Positions 50,533 to 59,678 of a DNA stretch of 64,000 nt are shown one piece after another. The translations under genes were made by a program, and so were the position numbers. Position 1 is the stretch's first letter; each line of letters opens with the position of its first letter. Origin of the DNA: Thermoleophilia bacterium (GTDB taxonomy: Bacteria; Actinomycetota; Thermoleophilia; Gaiellales; Gaiellaceae). The stretch is from the NCBI GenBank assembly GCA_020845695.1, contig JADLFG010000042.1, positions 1 to 64,000 of the forward strand. The letters run 5' to 3'. The notes under the pieces are model-generated. The model was not told the origin of the DNA and made no database searches. It saw only the letters and a list, made by a program, of their open reading frames with translations.

Positions 50533-52365
50533 ATGCCCCGGCGCGAGGACCTCCGCAACGTCGCGATCGTCGCGCACGTCGACCATGGCAAGACCACGCT
50601 CGTGGACGCGATGCTGTGGCAGTCCGGCACGTTTCGCGAGAACCAGAACGTCGCCGAGCGCGTGCTCGACTCGCTGGACCTCGAGCGCGAGAAGGGGATC
50701 ACGATCCTCGCCAAGAACACCGCTGTCCGCTACGGCGACGTCAAGGTGAACATCGTCGACACGCCCGGGCACGCCGACTTCGGCGGTGAGGTGGAGCGGG
50801 GCCTGCGGATGGTGGACGGGGTGCTGTTGCTCGTGGACGCGAGCGAGGGCCCGCTGCCGCAGACGCGCTTCGTCCTGCGCAAGGCGCTCGAGGCGCGCCT
50901 GCCGGTCGTGCTCGTCGTGAACAAGGTCGACCGCGCCGACGCCCGCTGCGAGGAGGTCGTGAACGAGGTGTACGAGCTGTTCCTCGACCTCGACGCGGAC
51001 GAGAGCCAGATCGAGTTCCCGATCGTCTACTGCAACGCGAAGGCCGGCCGGGCCGGCCCCGGGCCGGGCGCGCTGGCCGCCGACCTGCGCCCCCTGTTCG
51101 AGCGGCTGCTCGAGACGATCCCCGCGCCGGTGTACGACGAGGGCGAGCCGCTGCAGGCGCTGGTCACGAACCTCGACGCGTCGCCGTACGTGGGCAGGCT
51201 TGCGCTCTGCCGGGTGCGCAACGGGACGATCCGCCGGGGGCAGCAGGTCGCCTGGTGTCGCGCGGACGGGACGATCACACCGGCGAAGGTGGCGGAGCTG
51301 TACGTCACGGAGGCGCTCGACCGGGTCGAGGCGACCGAGGCTGGACCGGGCGAGATCGTGGCGGTCGCCGGGATCGCGGAGGTCTCGATCGGGGAGACGC
51401 TCGCCGACCCGGAGAACCCGCGGCCGCTGCCCGTCGTCGAGGTGGACGAGCCGAGCCTCTCGATGACGATCGGGATCAACACCTCCCCGCTCGCCGGGCA
51501 GGACGGGAGCAAGCTGACGGCGCCGATGCTCGAGGCCCGGCTCAGGCAGGAGCTCGTCGGCAACGTCTCGCTGCGCGTGCTGCCGACCGAGCGCCCGGAC
51601 ACGTTCGAGGTGCGCGGCCGCGGCGAGCTCCAGCTAGCCGTGCTCGTCGAGCTGATGCGGCGGGAGGGGTTCGAGCTGACCGTCGGCAAGCCGCGCGTGG
51701 TCACGCGGGAGATCGGCGGGAAGGTGCACGAGCCGGTCGAGCGGGTCGCGATCGACGCACCGGAGGAGTACGTGGGCGTCCTCACCCAGCTGCTCGCGCT
51801 GCGCAGGGGCCGGCTCGAGCAGATGGTCAACCACGGCACCGGCTGGGTGCGGCTCGAGTACCTCGTGCCGGCGCGCGGGCTGATCGGCTTTCGCACGGAG
51901 TTCCTGACCGAGACGCGGGGGACGGGGATCCTGCACCACGTGTTCGACGGCTACGAGCCCTGGCACGGGGAGCTGCGCACCCGCCCGACCGGGAGCCTCG
52001 TCGCCGATCGCTCCGGCCGGACGACGACGTTCGCGCTGCTCAACCTGCAGGAGCGGGGTGCGCTGTTCGTCGGGCCGGGCGTCGCCGTCTACGAGGGGAT
52101 GATCGTCGGCGAGAACGCGCGGGCCGAGGATCTCGACGTGAACGCGGCCAAGGAGAAGAAGCTGACGAACATCCGCTCCTCGACCGCCGACGAGCTGGTG
52201 CGGCTGATGCCGCCGCGGCCGCTGACGCTCGAGCTGGCGCTCGAGTTCATCCGTGAGGACGAGTGCGTCGAGGTGACCCCGGCGAGCATCCGGCTGCGCA
52301 AGGCCGAGCTGTCCGCGACGAGGCGCCAGCAGCAGGCGAGTCGCAAGGCGCGCGGCCTGGCCTGA
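50533..52365 (+). CDS. typA: Ribosome-associated GTPase TypA/BipA
   Basis: 610 residues, the family's usual length. G1 is AHVDHGKTT (residues 14-22), G2 lies in [15 protein letters not shown]3 is [15 protein letters not shown]4 is NKVDRAD. Domain II, the EF-G-like domains III and V, and the TypA-specific C-terminus follow ([40 protein letters not shown], and [20 protein letters not shown] near the end). It binds ribosomes and supports ribosome assembly and stress growth. The start is supported by the -10 box 6 nt upstream. Confidence 0.96.
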   Translation: MPRREDLRNVAIVAHVDHGKTTLVDAMLWQSGTFRENQNVAERVLDSLDLEREKGITILAKNTAVRYGDVKVNIVDTPGHADFGGEVERGLRMVDGVLLLVDASEGPLPQTRFVLRKALEARLPVVLVVNKVDRADARCEEVVNEVYELFLDLDADESQIEFPIVYCNAKAGRAGPGPGALAADLRPLFERLLETIPAPVYDEGEPLQALVTNLDASPYVGRLALCRVRNGTIRRGQQVAWCRADGTITPAKVAELYVTEALDRVEATEAGPGEIVAVAGIAEVSIGETLADPENPRPLPVVEVDEPSLSMTIGINTSPLAGQDGSKLTAPMLEARLRQELVGNVSLRVLPTERPDTFEVRGRGELQLAVLVELMRREGFELTVGKPRVVTREIGGKVHEPVERVAIDAPEEYVGVLTQLLALRRGRLEQMVNHGTGWVRLEYLVPARGLIGFRTEFLTETRGTGILHHVFDGYEPWHGELRTRPTGSLVADRSGRTTTFALLNLQERGALFVGPGVAVYEGMIVGENARAEDLDVNAAKEKKLTNIRSSTADELVRLMPPRPLTLELALEFIREDECVEVTPASIRLRKAELSATRRQQQASRKARGLA

Positions 52366-52440
52366 CGGCCCGCCGCTGCGGCCTCGCCTGCCGTTCCGCG
52401 GGATCCCGCCGGCCGGGATCGGCTGCAACGATTGCCGTGG

Positions 52441-52520
52441 GGGCCGGACTTGTCCGGCCCGCGACCGGCCTGTGGCCCGATGCTGGCGCTGCTTCGGGCG
52501 GGACAAGTCCCGCCCCTACG
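52441..52520. repeat. Two intergenic palindromes of the dispersed repeat family
   Basis: GGGCCGGAC-TT-GTCCGGCCC (52441-52460) and GGGCGGGAC-AA-GTCCCGCCC (52496-52515) are perfect inverted repeats, the second followed by CTACG as at 28303-28307. They lie in the gap after typA and upstream of the next promoter; either could also serve as terminator. Confidence 0.7.
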
Positions 52521-52573
52521 CCTCTCCGCGTAACGTTGCGGGGCGCCGGGCCAGCTGAAGGCGAGCGCGCGGC

Positions 52574-52602
52574 TTGCCACCGCTCGGCCTGGTCCGTACA
52601 GT
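52574..52602 (+). promoter_or_regulatory. Promoter TTGCCA-17 bp-TACAGT, leaderless
   Basis: TTGCCA (52574-52579) and TACAGT (52597-52602) are spaced by exactly 17 bp, and the -10 box ends 7 nt before the GTG at 52610. This is the best complete promoter in the window. It shows that the in-frame TTG at 52574 is part of a -35 box, not a start codon. Confidence 0.65.
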
Positions 52603-52609
52603 CGAGCTG

Positions 52610-53371
52610 GTGGGCTGGCAGCGCCCCGCAGCGGCGACCCGCTCCCGGCTGCGGGAGCTCGAGCAGGAACTGCTCGTGCCGGCGAGGGGCGCGTTCGCCG
52701 AGCGCGAGCTCGAGGGTCTCCCCGAGGCCGCCGGGGCGATGTTCCGCACGGCGATCGCTCCGGGCGCTCCGCTCGCGTGCGCGGCGCGGATCGGGATGCG
52801 CGGCGCGATCAGGCTGAAGCGGTGGACGCCGTTCGTCGCGACCGAGGTGCTGGCGCCTCACGCGGGCTTCGTCTGGACCGCGCGTGCGGGCGCCGTCTCC
52901 GGGTTCGACCGCTACGTGGCGGGGGTGGGGGAGATGCACTGGAAGCTGCTCGGGGTGATCCCGGTCATGCGGGCCTCGGGACCCGACGTGAGTCGCAGCG
53001 CGGCCGGCCGGGTCGCCGCCGAGGCGGTCTGGGTGCCGGCGGCGCTCCTGCCGCGCTTCGGCGTCGAGTGGGCCGTCGAGGGAGACCGCCGCCTCGTCGC
53101 CGTCACGCGGCTCGACGGGCACGAGCTGCGCCTCCGGCTCGAGCTCGACGAGGCCGGCCGGGTCCGGGCCGCCTCGTTCCACCGCTGGGGCGACCCTGAC
53201 GGCACCGGCACGTTCGGCCTCCACCCCTTCGGGATGGAGGCCACGGCGTGGGCCACGTTCGGCGGCGTGACCGTCCCGAGCTCCGGCCACGCGGGCTGGC
53301 ACCACGGCACCGACCGCTGGCCCGAGGGGATCTTCTTCCGCTTCGAGCTGACGGCGCTCGAGCTCGCCTGA
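52610..53371 (+). CDS. DUF6544/DUF6920-like protein
   Basis: 253 residues. Segments RMGMRGAIRLKRWTPFVATE-like (ARIGMRGAIRLKRWTPFVAT), HAGFVWTARAGAVSGFDRYV, and AAEAVWVPAALLPRFGVEWA match, from memory, an uncharacterised family of lipoprotein-localisation-like beta folds (DUF6544/DUF6920). The C-terminal part GMEATAWATFGGVTVPSSGH and WPEGIFFRFELTALE fits the same fold. No signal peptide is seen with the GTG start at 52610, which is chosen from the promoter spacing. Function unknown. Confidence 0.68.
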   Translation: MGWQRPAAATRSRLRELEQELLVPARGAFAERELEGLPEAAGAMFRTAIAPGAPLACAARIGMRGAIRLKRWTPFVATEVLAPHAGFVWTARAGAVSGFDRYVAGVGEMHWKLLGVIPVMRASGPDVSRSAAGRVAAEAVWVPAALLPRFGVEWAVEGDRRLVAVTRLDGHELRLRLELDEAGRVRAASFHRWGDPDGTGTFGLHPFGMEATAWATFGGVTVPSSGHAGWHHGTDRWPEGIFFRFELTALELA

Positions 53372-53396
53372 GAGAGCGGGTCTGCCACGCTTCAGG

Positions 53397-54029
53397 CTAG
53401 AGCGGGCGGCTTGACCCTCCGCCGGCGCCGCGTCGCAGCACGACTGACGTCACCGACGCCCCGATCAGCGAGCCGAGGAGCGACAGGCCGAGATCGCCGA
53501 TCGTGTCGCGGTAGGCGGTCGCGAGCTCGGCCTGGTTGCCGCGGATGAAGCCCGCGTACTCGATCAGCTCCCAGCAGATGTGCGTCACCGCGCCGAAGCC
53601 GAGCGAGAGCCCGAACGTAACCCACCGCGGCAGGCGGGCGCGAACGAGCAGCACGCCGGCGGCCAGGACGACGATCACCCAGTTGACCGCGTGGTTGGCG
53701 TCGTCCCACCAGCCGATCGTGTCGTAGAGGTTCGCGGCGTTCCCGGCGGTGTCGATCACGAACGGGAGCGTCCAGAGGATGTCGAGCGCGTACGGGTAGG
53801 GTCTCCGTCGAAAGGCCAACCACCAGATTGCGGGCACGAGCAGCACCGCGACCGGATAGCCGATCGCACGTGCCGCGATCGCCTTCCCCTGAAACTGCGC
53901 CAGGTCGGGACGGGATACGGCGAACAGCAACAACCCGAGCAAGGCGAGCTTCAGCCCAGCGTCGAGCAGGAGGAGACGCCGCCTGCGCCGCGGGGCCGGT
54001 CGCGCGCCGGCGGGGGTCAGAGCTCCCAT
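53397..54029 (-). CDS. Multi-pass membrane protein (YjdF/DUF2238-like)
   Basis: 210 residues. A basic N-terminus (APRRRRRLLLLDAG) precedes about five membrane segments (LKLALLGLLLFAVS, AIGYPVAVLLVPAIWWLAF, ALDILWTLPFVIDTAGNA, WVIVVLAAGVLLV, ITFGLSLGFGAVTHICWELI-like). Conserved-looking polar positions inside or near the membrane are NLYDTIGWWDDANHAVNW, ICWELIEYAGF and AYRDTIGDLGLSLLG, which recall the DUF2238/YjdF family. Function unknown. It is convergent with the DUF6544-like gene. Confidence 0.68.
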   Translation of the reverse strand: MGALTPAGARPAPRRRRRLLLLDAGLKLALLGLLLFAVSRPDLAQFQGKAIAARAIGYPVAVLLVPAIWWLAFRRRPYPYALDILWTLPFVIDTAGNAANLYDTIGWWDDANHAVNWVIVVLAAGVLLVRARLPRWVTFGLSLGFGAVTHICWELIEYAGFIRGNQAELATAYRDTIGDLGLSLLGSLIGASVTSVVLRRGAGGGSSRPL

Positions 54030-54140
54030 GTTCCGGTCACGGTGTTCCGCTGCTGCTGTCGGAGCGGCCCCGGGCGGGTTCGGGCTCGGCGGCTGCCGCG
54101 TGCCGGGTGTGCAACGGGGAGGACCCGACCCCCGACCACG

Positions 54141-54809
54141 TCAACGTCCGCTCTGCTCCCGGCGTTCGCCCGCGAGCCCCGTCTCGTGGGCGAGCACGAC
54201 CGCCTGGACGCGGTCGCGCAGGCCGAGCTTCTGGAGGATGTGGGTGATGTGCGTCTTCACGGTCGTCTCGCTGATGTAGAGCCCCTGGCCGATCTCGGCG
54301 TTCGAGAGGCCGCGGGCAACGAGCCGGAACACGTCGAGCTCGCGCTCGGTCAGCTCGTCGAATCCCTTCGGCGGCGCGGCCTGGCGAATGCGGGCGAACT
54401 GCTCGATCACGCGCTTCGTGATCGCCGGGGAGAGCAGCGCCTCGCCGCCGGCGACGATCCGGATCGCCGCCAGGAGCTGCTCGGGCGGGTCGTCCTTGAG
54501 GACGAACCCGCTCGCGCCGGCGCGGAGCGCCTCGTACACGTACTCGTCGAGGTCGAACGTGGTCAGGATCAGGATCCTGGCGCACCCGTCCATGGCGAGA
54601 ATCCGCCGTGTCGCCTCGAGCCCGTCGAGCTCGGGCATGCGGATGTCCATCAGGATCACGGCCGGGTGGAAGCGAGCAGCCTTGTCGACCGCCTCGAGGC
54701 CGTTCGACGCCTCGGCGATCACCTCGATGTCGTCCTCGCCGGCGAGGAGCAGACGGAAGCCGGCGCGCACGAGCGCCTGGTCGTCGGCGACAAGGACGGG
54801 GATGGTCAC
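54141..54809 (-). CDS. NarL/LuxR-family response regulator
   Basis: 222 residues. Receiver residues 1-120: acidic pocket in PVLVADDQALVRAGF, phospho-Asp in VILMDIRMPELDG, conserved Lys in GFVLKDDPPEQL. The C-terminal HTH (residues about 155-215) contains ELTERELDVFRLVARGLSNA and ETTVKTHITHILQKLGLRDR. The GTG start overlaps the kinase stop (GTGA), so kinase and regulator are made together. The likely DNA target is the 18-bp palindrome at 56006-56023, by inference. Confidence 0.92.
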   Translation of the reverse strand: MTIPVLVADDQALVRAGFRLLLAGEDDIEVIAEASNGLEAVDKAARFHPAVILMDIRMPELDGLEATRRILAMDGCARILILTTFDLDEYVYEALRAGASGFVLKDDPPEQLLAAIRIVAGGEALLSPAITKRVIEQFARIRQAAPPKGFDELTERELDVFRLVARGLSNAEIGQGLYISETTVKTHITHILQKLGLRDRVQAVVLAHETGLAGERREQSGR

Positions 54810-55972
54810 GATCGGTGCCCTCCGAGCGGCAGGCGGGCGCGGAGCGCGAAGCCGCCGCCCGTCGCGGGGCCCGCGCTCAGCTCGCCGCCGTAGATCTTCA
54901 CGCGCTCCCGGATGCCCAGCAGCCCGTGGCCGTGGTCGTCGTTGCCCGAAGCTCCGGAGCCGTCGTCGACGATCTCGAGCTCGAGCTCGCCCGGCTCGTA
55001 CCGGAGCGTCACGTCGGCCCGGCTGGCCCGAGCGTGCTTGAGCGCATTGGTCAGGCCCTCCTGGACGATCCGGTAGGCGGAGAGATCGATCGCCCGCGGC
55101 AGCGGGACGGCCTCGCCCTCGACCCGGAGCCGCACCGGCAGGCCGGCGCGGGCAACCTCGTCGACGAGCCTGTCGAGGCGGTCGAGGCCCGGCTGGGGCG
55201 CGAGCTCGACACCGTCCCCGGCGCCGCGCATCGCTCCGAGCAGGTGCCGCATCTCGGTCAGGGCGGTACGGCCGGTCTGCTCGGCCGCTCGCAGGGCGTC
55301 CCGGTCCTCGGCCAGCGTTCCGGGCAGGCGGTGCCGGACGGCACCGACCTGGAGCACCATCACGCTGACTGCATGGGCGACGACATCGTGGAGCTCCCGG
55401 GCGATCCGCGCGCGCTCCTCGGCGACGGCGAGCCGGGCCGCCGACTCCCGCTCCCGCTCGGCCTCGGCCGCGCGCCGCTCCGCCGCTTCTGCCTGGGCCG
55501 CCCGCTCGTGCAGGGCGAAGCCGGCGAGCCAAGCGATCGTGAACAGGACGAGAGCGAAGACGAAGTCGCCCGCGGAGTGGTCGGGGTTCCGGTAGACGAC
55601 GACCGCAGCGGCGACGAGCGCGGTGGCCAGCCCGACGCGTGCCTGGACCGGGTCTCTGAGATTGCCGAGCAGGAACGTGGCGGCCATCCCGGCGGCCATC
55701 GCGCTCGCCGTCGACACGATCAGCCGCCCGTCCGCGAATGCGAGCGCGGCGGCGCCCAGCCAGACTGTCGCGGGCGCCGCGAAGTGTAGGCGCCGGCGCC
55801 CGAGCAACGCCGCGGCGAGCAGCGCGACCGCCGGCGCCGCAACCCAGGCCGACATGCGTCGTGTCCCGCCGGTCTCGTCCTGGAACGCGACCTCGAGGGC
55901 GCCGCCGACCGCCAGGAGCGCGACCGCGAGGTCGAGCCCGTACCGGCGCGCGAGGAGGCTGAGACGGTGCAC
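54806..55972 (-). CDS. NarL-type sensor histidine kinase (HisKA_3)
   Basis: 388 residues. The N-terminal half holds about five or six membrane segments (LDLAVALLAVGGALEVAF, AAPAVALLAAALLG, AGMAATFLLGNL, FVFALVLFTIAWLAGF) with little outside the membrane, so it probably senses membrane state or a lipophilic signal. A coiled coil rich in Ala/Glu/Arg leads to the DHp motif ARIARELHDVVAHAVSVM, whose first His (near 197) is phosphorylated. The HATPase has VQEGLTNALKHARASRADV and DDHGHGLLGIRERV. GTG start 55972 follows TACGTT with a 6-nt gap. Confidence 0.9.
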   Translation of the reverse strand: MHRLSLLARRYGLDLAVALLAVGGALEVAFQDETGGTRRMSAWVAAPAVALLAAALLGRRRLHFAAPATVWLGAAALAFADGRLIVSTASAMAAGMAATFLLGNLRDPVQARVGLATALVAAAVVVYRNPDHSAGDFVFALVLFTIAWLAGFALHERAAQAEAAERRAAEAERERESAARLAVAEERARIARELHDVVAHAVSVMVLQVGAVRHRLPGTLAEDRDALRAAEQTGRTALTEMRHLLGAMRGAGDGVELAPQPGLDRLDRLVDEVARAGLPVRLRVEGEAVPLPRAIDLSAYRIVQEGLTNALKHARASRADVTLRYEPGELELEIVDDGSGASGNDDHGHGLLGIRERVKIYGGELSAGPATGGGFALRARLPLGGHRS

Positions 55973-55978
55973 GGGCCC

Positions 55979-55984
55979 AACGTA
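55979..55984 (-). promoter_or_regulatory. -10 box (TACGTT) for the leaderless kinase-regulator operon
   Basis: TACGTT on the minus strand ends 6 nt before the GTG at 55972. No -35 match is found; the palindrome at 56006-56023 occupies that region instead. Confidence 0.5.
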
Positions 55985-56005
55985 GCGCAGGGCCCCTCAC
56001 CCCGC

Positions 56006-56023
56006 CTCCTACCCGGGTAGGAG
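56006..56023. promoter_or_regulatory. Perfect 18-bp palindrome between two-component and MMPL operons
   Basis: CTCCTACCCGGGTAGGAG is centred about 42 bp upstream of the inferred kinase transcription start and about 88 bp upstream of the inferred MMPL-operon start. That is an activator-type position for the kinase operon. A dimeric regulator, plausibly the NarL-type product of this locus, may bind here. Confidence 0.6.
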
Positions 56024-56090
56024 ACAGGTTCGTCGCCGGGGGGGAGCGCGAACACGGCCTGCGGACGAGGCCGGCGCGGGCGAGCGGGCC

Positions 56091-56096
56091 TAGCGT
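56091..56096 (+). promoter_or_regulatory. -10 box (TAGCGT) for the MMPL operon
   Basis: TAGCGT ends 6 nt before an ATG at 56103. That ATG may be a leaderless start, but a strong ribosome binding site serves the in-frame ATG at 56133, leaving a 30-nt leader. Confidence 0.45.
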
Positions 56097-56132
56097 CGGG
56101 GCATGCACTCGAGCCGGAGCGAAGGAGGAGCC

Positions 56133-56333
56133 ATGAACACCGTCACGCCCGACGTCCGTGAGCTCGCCGCCCGCGAGAGCGACGGCATCCGCGTCCTTCT
56201 GCTCTGGCAACCGGACGCGGGCGCGCTCACCGTCTCGGTCGAGGACGCGCGGCTCGGCGAGCGCTTCGAGCTCGCGGTCGCCCCCGACCGCGCCCTCCAC
56301 GCCTTCTACCACCCCTTCGCCCACGCGGCCTAG
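56133..56333 (+). CDS. Small protein of the MMPL operon (66 aa)
   Basis: Starts MNTVTPDVRELAARESDGIR and continues VLLLWQPDAGALTVSVEDAR and FELAVAPDRALHAFYHPFAH, a likely small beta-rich fold. I do not recognise a named family. The start at 56133 is chosen because GAAGGAGGAGCC precedes it directly; an in-frame ATG at 56103 coincides with the predicted transcription start and would add 10 residues. It lies 14 nt before the MMPL gene. Confidence 0.65.
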   Translation: MNTVTPDVRELAARESDGIRVLLLWQPDAGALTVSVEDARLGERFELAVAPDRALHAFYHPFAHAA

Positions 56334-56347
56334 AGAGGAGGACGACC

Positions 56348-58585
56348 ATGTCCCGTATCCACGAGCACACCCGCCGGCCACGCAACCTGGCGGCCCGCAT
56401 GGGCCGCTGGAGCGCGTCCCACTGGAAGGCGGCCACATTCGGATGGCTCGCCTTCGTCGCCGTAGCGTTCGCGCTCGGCGGGATGGCCGGAACGACGACC
56501 ATCGACACCGACAAGCCGGGCCCCGGCGAGTCCGGCCGGATCGACCGGATCCTGGACGCCGGCTTCGAGCAGCCGGCCGGCGAGCTCGTTCTCGTCCAGA
56601 GCAGCTCGCTGACGACGGACGATCCGGCCTTCGCGGCCGCGATCGAGGACGTCGTGACGCGCGTCTCCGCGCTCGCCGCCGTCGAGAGCGTCCGCTCGCC
56701 GCTTGAGCCGGGAGGCGGTGGCCAGATCGCCCCGGACGGGCGCTCCGCGCTGGTCGAGCTCGACATCCGCGGCGACGCCGACGAGGCGGTCGACGAGATC
56801 GGCCCGGTCCTGGATGCCGTCGCCGCCGCGCAGGCCGCCCACCCCGGCCTCTTCATCGGCGAGTTCGGCGACGCGAGCGCGGTCAAGGCGGTCGACACCG
56901 CCTACGGGGACGACCTCGGCAAGGCCGGCTTCCTCTCGCTGCCGATCACGCTCGGGATCCTCGTGGTCGCGTTCGGCGCGCTCGTCGCGGCGGGGATCCC
57001 GCTCCTGCTCGCGCTGACCGCGGTCTTCGCGACGTTCGGCCTGCTCGCTTTGCCGAGCAGCCTGCTGCCGGTGGCGCAACCGGCCTACGCGATGGTGCTC
57101 CTGATCGGGCTCGCCGTCGGCGTCGACTACTCGATGTTCTACCTGAAGCGCGAGCGGCAGGAGCGGGCTGCCGGGCGCAGCGAGCGGGCGGCGCTCGAGG
57201 CCGCAGCCGCGACCTCGGGCCGGTCGGTGCTCGTCTCCGGCCTCACAGTGATCGTCGCGATGGCCGGCATGTTCCTCACCGGTGACGAGACCTTCGCGTC
57301 GCTCGGCGTCGCCACGATCCTCGTCGTCTCGGTCGCGGTGCTCGGCTCGCTGACCGTGCTCCCCGCCCTGCTCTCGAGGCTCGGCGACAACGTCGACCGC
57401 CTGCGGGTCCCGCTCGTCAGCCGGCTTCGCCGCGACGACGGCGACGGGCGGATCTGGGGCGCGATCGTCGATCGCGTCCTGCGCCGGCCGCGGCTGGCGG
57501 CGGCTCTCGCCGCCGCGCTCTTGCTCGCGCTCGCCGCGCCCGCGCTCGGACTGCGGCTCGCAACCCCGGGGCCGGACACCTACCCGTCCTCGCTCGAGGT
57601 CGTCAGGACGTACGAGCGGATGCAGCAGGCGTTCCCCGGCAGCGCGCTGCCCGCCACCGTCGTCGTCAAGGCGCCGGACGTGAACGCGCCCGAGGTGCGG
57701 GCGGCGATCGAGCGGCTGAGGGAGCAGGCGCTCGCGAGCGGCCGGGCGTTCGACCCGATCACCGTCGAGGTGAACGCGGACGCCACCGTCGCCCGCATCG
57801 ACGTCCCGATCGCGGGCGAGGGCACCGACGCCGCCTCGGTCTCGTCGCTCGCCGAGCTACGCGAGACGATCGTGCCCGAGACGGTCGGCGCGCTCCCGGA
57901 CGCCGAGACCGGTGTCACCGGCCTGACGGCCGCGTGGGCCGACCAGGCCGACGAGCTCGAGTCGAAGCTGCCGCCGGTCGTCGCGTTCGTGCTCCTGTTC
58001 GCGTTCTGCCTGATGCTGGTCGCGTTCCGCTCGGTCGTGGTCGCTGCCAAGGCGATCCTGCTCAACCTGCTCTCGGTCGGTGCCGCCTACGGCGTGCTCG
58101 TGCTCGTCTTCCAGCACGGCGTCGGCAAGGGGCTGCTCGGCTTCAGCTCGACCGCGGGTATCGACCCGGTGGTGCCGCTGCTCTTGTTCGTGATCCTGTT
58201 CGGCCTCTCGATGGACTACCACGTGTTCATTCTCAGCCGCATCCGAGAGGCGTTCGACCGTGGCGCGACGATGGACGACGCGATCGCCACCGGGATCCGC
58301 TCGACCGCCGGCGTGGTCACGAGCGCCGCGACCGTGATGGTGCTCGTGTTCGGCGTCTTCGCCACCCTCTCGATGCTGTTCTTCAAGCAGTTCGGCGTCG
58401 GGCTCGCGGCCGCGATCCTGATTGACGCCACGATCGTCCGCGCCGTCCTCCTGCCCGCCGCGATGAAGCTCCTCGGCGAGCGCAACTGGTACCTGCCGCG
58501 CTGGCTCGAGTGGCTGCCCCGGCTCGAGGGCCACGCGCCCGAGGCTCTGCCGGCGGCCGAGCCGGAGCCGGCCCGCGCCGCCTAA
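56348..58585 (+). CDS. MMPL/RND-family transporter
   Basis: 745 residues. Twelve membrane segments in two halves: TM1 near residue 35 (AATFGWLAFVAVAFALGG), a periplasmic loop to about 195, then TM2-6, TM7 near 380, a second loop, and TM8-12 from about 545. Proton-relay-type motifs are GLAVGVDYSMFYLKRER in TM4 and FGLSMDYHVFILSRIREAF in TM10. MMPL proteins export lipids, siderophores or drugs; the substrate here is unknown. GAGAGGAGGACGACC precedes the ATG. The upstream two-component system probably controls it. Confidence 0.9.
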   Translation: MSRIHEHTRRPRNLAARMGRWSASHWKAATFGWLAFVAVAFALGGMAGTTTIDTDKPGPGESGRIDRILDAGFEQPAGELVLVQSSSLTTDDPAFAAAIEDVVTRVSALAAVESVRSPLEPGGGGQIAPDGRSALVELDIRGDADEAVDEIGPVLDAVAAAQAAHPGLFIGEFGDASAVKAVDTAYGDDLGKAGFLSLPITLGILVVAFGALVAAGIPLLLALTAVFATFGLLALPSSLLPVAQPAYAMVLLIGLAVGVDYSMFYLKRERQERAAGRSERAALEAAAATSGRSVLVSGLTVIVAMAGMFLTGDETFASLGVATILVVSVAVLGSLTVLPALLSRLGDNVDRLRVPLVSRLRRDDGDGRIWGAIVDRVLRRPRLAAALAAALLLALAAPALGLRLATPGPDTYPSSLEVVRTYERMQQAFPGSALPATVVVKAPDVNAPEVRAAIERLREQALASGRAFDPITVEVNADATVARIDVPIAGEGTDAASVSSLAELRETIVPETVGALPDAETGVTGLTAAWADQADELESKLPPVVAFVLLFAFCLMLVAFRSVVVAAKAILLNLLSVGAAYGVLVLVFQHGVGKGLLGFSSTAGIDPVVPLLLFVILFGLSMDYHVFILSRIREAFDRGATMDDAIATGIRSTAGVVTSAATVMVLVFGVFATLSMLFFKQFGVGLAAAILIDATIVRAVLLPAAMKLLGERNWYLPRWLEWLPRLEGHAPEALPAAEPEPARAA

Positions 58586-58647
58586 GGAACGTGCCCTCGG
58601 CTCCGCTCAAATCGGACACCACGAACGTCAATCCGAAAGGAACCGTC

Positions 58648-59331
58648 ATGAAAGCAGGAAAGGTCGCACTCATCACCACGGGGAGCCTGGCGGGAATGCT
58701 CGCGGCCGCGCTCCTCGCCGGTGCCGTCTGGCTGTTCGACCTGAACACCGACTCGGTCGGCTACGTCGTCACGGACACGCACGAGGTCGCGACCGCCACC
58801 TACGCGCTCGCCACGAACGACCTCGACGTCGAGGACGACTTCGGCTGGCTGTACGACCGCGGCCCGAAGCTGCGCGTCCGCGGCGAGAGCGACAAGCCGC
58901 TCTTCATCGGCATCGCCCGCAGCGAGGACGTGGAGCGCTACCTGGCCGGCGTCGCCCACGAGGAGGTCACCGAGCTCGACGTCGATCACTTCGCTCTCAC
59001 CACCGAGCGCCAGGTCGGAACGGCCGGCCCCGCCGCGCCCGCCAGCCAGACGTTCTGGGCGACGAGCACTCAGGGAGCCGGCGTCCAGACGCTCGAATGG
59101 GACGGCGGCTACGAGCAGTGGTCGGTCGTGGTCATGAACGCCGACGCCAGCCCGGGCGTGGACGTCAGCCTGAGCCTGGGCGCCCACGTTCCCCACCTGA
59201 CCTGGATCGCCATCGGCGGCGCGATCGGGGGAGGTCTGCTGGTCGTGGCTGCGGTCGGGCTCATCCTTCTCGGCGCCAGGATCCCCGATCCCTCAGCGCT
59301 CGCGCGTACCCCGGCAGCGCCGGTCGCTTGA
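58648..59331 (+). CDS. Two-TM membrane protein of the MMPL operon
   Basis: 227 residues. Membrane segment 1 at about 6-30 (VALITTGSLAGMLAAALLAG). A roughly 155-residue outside domain follows (SVGYVVTDTHEVATATYALA, LYDRGPKLRVRGESDKPLFI, EVTELDVDHFALTTERQVGT), then segment 2 at about 188-212 (GGAIGGGLLVVAAVGLILLG) and a short tail. The outside domain resembles domains found beside DUF4389/DUF2807-like membrane proteins, but I cannot name it surely. GAAAGGAACCGTC precedes the ATG at 58648. Co-transcription with the MMPL gene, 62 nt upstream, is likely. Confidence 0.72.
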   Translation: MKAGKVALITTGSLAGMLAAALLAGAVWLFDLNTDSVGYVVTDTHEVATATYALATNDLDVEDDFGWLYDRGPKLRVRGESDKPLFIGIARSEDVERYLAGVAHEEVTELDVDHFALTTERQVGTAGPAAPASQTFWATSTQGAGVQTLEWDGGYEQWSVVVMNADASPGVDVSLSLGAHVPHLTWIAIGGAIGGGLLVVAAVGLILLGARIPDPSALARTPAAPVA

Positions 59332-59365
59332 GCCGGCCCGCTGGATGCGCCGGCGCGTCGTACCC

Positions 59366-59398
59366 GCACGCACGAGCCCGATCGTTGCCCGTGCGTGC
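59366..59398 (+). terminator. Hairpin after the MMPL operon
   Basis: GCACGCACG (59366-59374) and CGTGCGTGC (59390-59398) are perfect arms with a 15-nt loop, 35 nt past the stop at 59331. No T-run. Confidence 0.5.
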
Positions 59399-59445
59399 AA
59401 CGCCGGAGCCTGACCCTGGGGGTGCAGCCGGGACACGGCGATCGA

Positions 59446-59486
59446 GACGGACATGTCCGGGGGCCAGGCCCCCGGACATGTCCGTC
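59446..59486. repeat. 41-bp perfect inverted repeat with 20-bp arms
   Basis: The arm GACGGACATGTCCGGGGGCC (59446-59465) is followed by a single A and its exact reverse complement (59467-59486). Each arm contains the smaller palindrome CGGACATGTCCG. It sits in the 347-bp gap before the DUF1801-like gene. Apart from this and the hairpin at 59366 no feature is seen in that gap. Confidence 0.8.
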
Positions 59487-59678
59487 TCGGCGGCGGGACG
59501 GCCCCCTCGCGCCAGGCCTCCTGCCCGGTGAAGACCGGCGGGCCGGCTTCGAGGGGATCAGCCCTTTCGAGCTCCGTTGGCCCCGCCGGCCCCCGGTGAG
59601 GTACCACTGGGCGGGCCCGCGCGATGCAAGCCCTGACTCCGTACCATGTGCTGACCGATTCGGAGGAGGTGCTGCCCT

